Shown one piece after another: positions 24,401 through 24,892 of a DNA stretch of 24,892 bases. Under the pieces are notes generated by a model. It was not told where the DNA came from. It was given only the letters and a program-made list of their open reading frames with translations, and did not search any database. Position numbers and translations under genes: made by a program. Source of the DNA: DASSKW01 sp050739495 (GTDB lineage Bacteria > Pseudomonadota > Gammaproteobacteria > Natronospirales > REEB76); NCBI GenBank assembly GCA_050739495.1, contig JBOIBL010000075.1, positions 1 through 24,892 on the forward strand. The letters are read 5' to 3'. The number at the start of each line of letters is the position of its first letter. Position 1 is the first letter of the stretch.

Positions 24401-24818
24401 GGAACAGTTCGCGATCCTCCGCCTTGTCGATCGCTTCGGCGCTGGCGCCGATCAGCTCCACGGCGAATTTCTCCAGCACACCACGCTTGCGCAGCGACAG
24501 CGCCGTGTTCAGCGCCGTCTGTCCGCCCATGGTGGGCAGGAGCGCGAAGACGCGGCCCGCAGGAACATTCGGCCGCTCGCGCAGGATGATCTTTTCGACG
24601 AATTCCGGCGTGATCGGCTCGATATAGGTGGCGTCCGCGAGTTGCGGATCGGTCATGATAGTGGCCGGATTGGAATTGACCAGGACGACGCGGTAGCCCT
24701 CCGCGCGCAAGGCCTTGCACGCCTGCGCGCCCGAATAATCGAACTCGCACGCCTGTCCGATCACGATCGGCCCCGCGCCGATGATGCAGATGGATTTTAT
24801 GTCAGTTCGTTTGGGCAT
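21489..24818 (-). CDS. carB: Carbamoyl-phosphate synthase large subunit
   Basis: Makes carbamoyl phosphate from bicarbonate, ATP and ammonia supplied by CarA, for arginine and pyrimidine synthesis. It has 1109 residues against 1073 in Escherichia coli. Layout: carboxyphosphate ATP-grasp half (about 1-435), oligomerisation domain (about 436-590), carbamoyl-phosphate ATP-grasp half (about 591-975) and allosteric MGS-like domain to the end, with THGTAAAL. The extra length comes from about 7 residues near 85-91 and about 28 residues near 154-182, both in the first ATP-grasp domain. The first third reads like alphaproteobacterial CarB (IEPITPEFVEKI, TLGGTGGGIAYN); the rest is gammaproteobacterial (QRLTTQMKSVGEVMAMGRTF). 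The ATG has no clear ribosome site. Confidence 0.97.
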   Translation of the reverse strand: MPKRTDIKSICIIGAGPIVIGQACEFDYSGAQACKALRAEGYRVVLVNSNPATIMTDPQLADATYIEPITPEFVEKIILRERPNVPAGRVFALLPTMGGQTALNTALSLRKRGVLEKFAVELIGASAEAIDKAEDRELFRRAMMRIGLAVPRGQTLKGYLRHKKDARGNFLYDGENNPVMELSPEAFAHALQTLEEVGLPAVVRPSFTLGGTGGGIAYNREEFFEIVEQGLDASPTNEVLIEESVLGWKEYEMEVVRDRADNAIIVCSIENVDPMGVHTGDSITVAPALTLTDKEYQRMRSAAIAVLREIGVETGGSNVQFAINPDDGRMLIIEMNPRVSRSSALASKATGFPIAKVAAKLAIGYTLDELKNEITGGATPASFEPTIDYVVTKIPRFTFEKFPQAEQRLTTQMKSVGEVMAMGRTFQESLQKALRGLETGNDGLNEKLMDFSAPGAMDALRLELRLPGPDRLWYVADAFRGGLTREEIGTLTRIDPWFLVQIEDLVAEERLIVAGGVGALDATRLRNLKRKGFADSRIASLLKVDESEIRASRIRHGVRPVFKRVDSCAAEFASTTAYLYSTYEEECEAEPTARDKIMILGGGPNRIGQGIEFDYCCVHAALALREDGYETIMVNCNPETVSTDYDTSDRLYFEPLTFEDVMEIIDIEKPKGVIVQFGGQTPLKLARALEAAGAPIIGTSPDSIDLAEDRERFTKLVDSLNLLQPPARSARNEQEAVKLAEEVGFPLMVRPSYVLGGRAMEVVFNREDLVGYIRNAVKVSNSSPVLMDRFLEEAVEVDVDTLSDGKDVLVAGIMEHVEEAGVHSGDSSCSLPPNSLSQDMQRQIRETVTKLARALKVVGLMNTQFAIQDGKLYILEVNPRASRTVPFVSKAVGQPLAKIAARCMAGRSLAKQGVTSIPVPKYFSVKESVFPFIKFRGVDPILGPEMRSTGEVMGTGRSFGEAYAKAQFASGIVIPTGGKALISVRERDKRAAVDLARALVQRGFGIVATHGTAAALEAAGISCEHINKVREGRPHVVDIIKNDEVTLIVNTTEGKQAILESYSIRREAVSHKITYYTTIAAAKATVLALDYIDSAGVNKLQDLHRELTG

Positions 24819-24821
24819 GGA

Positions 24822-24892
24822 TTAATCGTCGCTATCTAAAAACAGGTCGCCGTTTTCCGGCTCTTCCGCCACGGATCCGGCCCGTTTTGTGG
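24822..24892 (-). CDS. C-terminal tail of an unidentified upstream gene (partial)
   Basis: A minus-strand frame is open from the right edge to a TAA at 24824-24822, three bases before the carB ATG. The visible 22 residues are acidic, ending ENGDLFLDSDD. The close spacing suggests a co-transcribed gene. The tail does not resemble the end of CarA, the usual upstream partner of carB in gammaproteobacteria. With so few residues no function can be given, and it might be non-coding. Confidence 0.35.
   Translation of the reverse strand, partial: TKRAGSVAEEPENGDLFLDSDD

Noticed and set aside
23928..24839. Plus-strand open frame of about 300 codons opposite the start of carB
   Set aside because: It is antisense to the conserved carB N-terminal half. 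Codon-bias shadow, no domain.
1..24892. Search for CRISPR arrays, insertion sequences, phage genes, toxin-antitoxin or defence modules
   Set aside because: No regularly spaced repeats, transposase or integrase motifs, or accessory genes were seen. Core genes cover almost the whole window.

Overview
The window is a dense, GC-rich stretch of bacterial core genome with no gene-free gap longer than about 120 bases. Nearly everything lies on the minus strand; only the small yhbY gene is on the plus strand. The order carB-greA-DUF4149-yhbY(divergent)-rlmE-ftsH-folP-glmM-tpiA-secG-tRNA-Leu(GAG)-nuoA...nuoN is a gammaproteobacterial arrangement. From general knowledge, Pseudomonas has carB-greA-yhbY-rlmE-ftsH-folP-glmM-tpiA-secG-tRNA-Leu, and Xanthomonas, Legionella and Coxiella have tpiA-secG-tRNA-Leu-nuo. 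I therefore infer a gammaproteobacterium outside the Enterobacteriaceae; a finer placement is not possible from this sequence alone.

Right end to left, in transcription order. Positions 24822-24892 hold the C-terminal tail of an unidentified gene. carB (carbamoyl-phosphate synthase large subunit) and greA (transcript cleavage factor) overlap by 4 bases. A small DUF4149 membrane protein follows, converging on and overlapping the end of yhbY. yhbY (ribosome-assembly RNA-binding protein) is head to head with rlmE (23S rRNA 2'-O-methyltransferase), which is followed by ftsH (membrane AAA+ protease). A clear intrinsic terminator lies after ftsH. Then come folP (folate), glmM (cell-wall amino-sugar precursor), tpiA (glycolysis) and secG (protein export), followed by a tRNA-Leu(GAG) with an encoded CCA end.

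From 13870 down to the left edge is a complete 14-gene-type complex I operon in the order A-B-C-D-E-F-G-H-I-J-K-L-M-N. nuoN is cut by the window edge. C and D are separate genes. Most junctions overlap or are only a few bases apart, indicating one translationally coupled transcript. The products form the NADH dehydrogenase arm (E, F, G), the quinone-reducing connecting module (B, C, D, I) and the membrane proton-pumping arm (A, H, J, K, L, M, N). Iron-sulfur ligands and the key proton-channel Glu/Lys residues are present wherever I checked them. NuoG has no visible N7 cluster motif, as in most bacteria.

I found no mobile element, CRISPR array, phage gene, defence locus or evidently new system. 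The points most worth checking are: (1) carB, whose first third looks alphaproteobacterial (two insertions totalling about 35 residues) while the rest looks gammaproteobacterial, and whose upstream neighbour does not look like carA, suggesting recombination or a chimeric assembly; and (2) a GC-rich hairpin ending one base before the ftsH start codon, a candidate translational control element.
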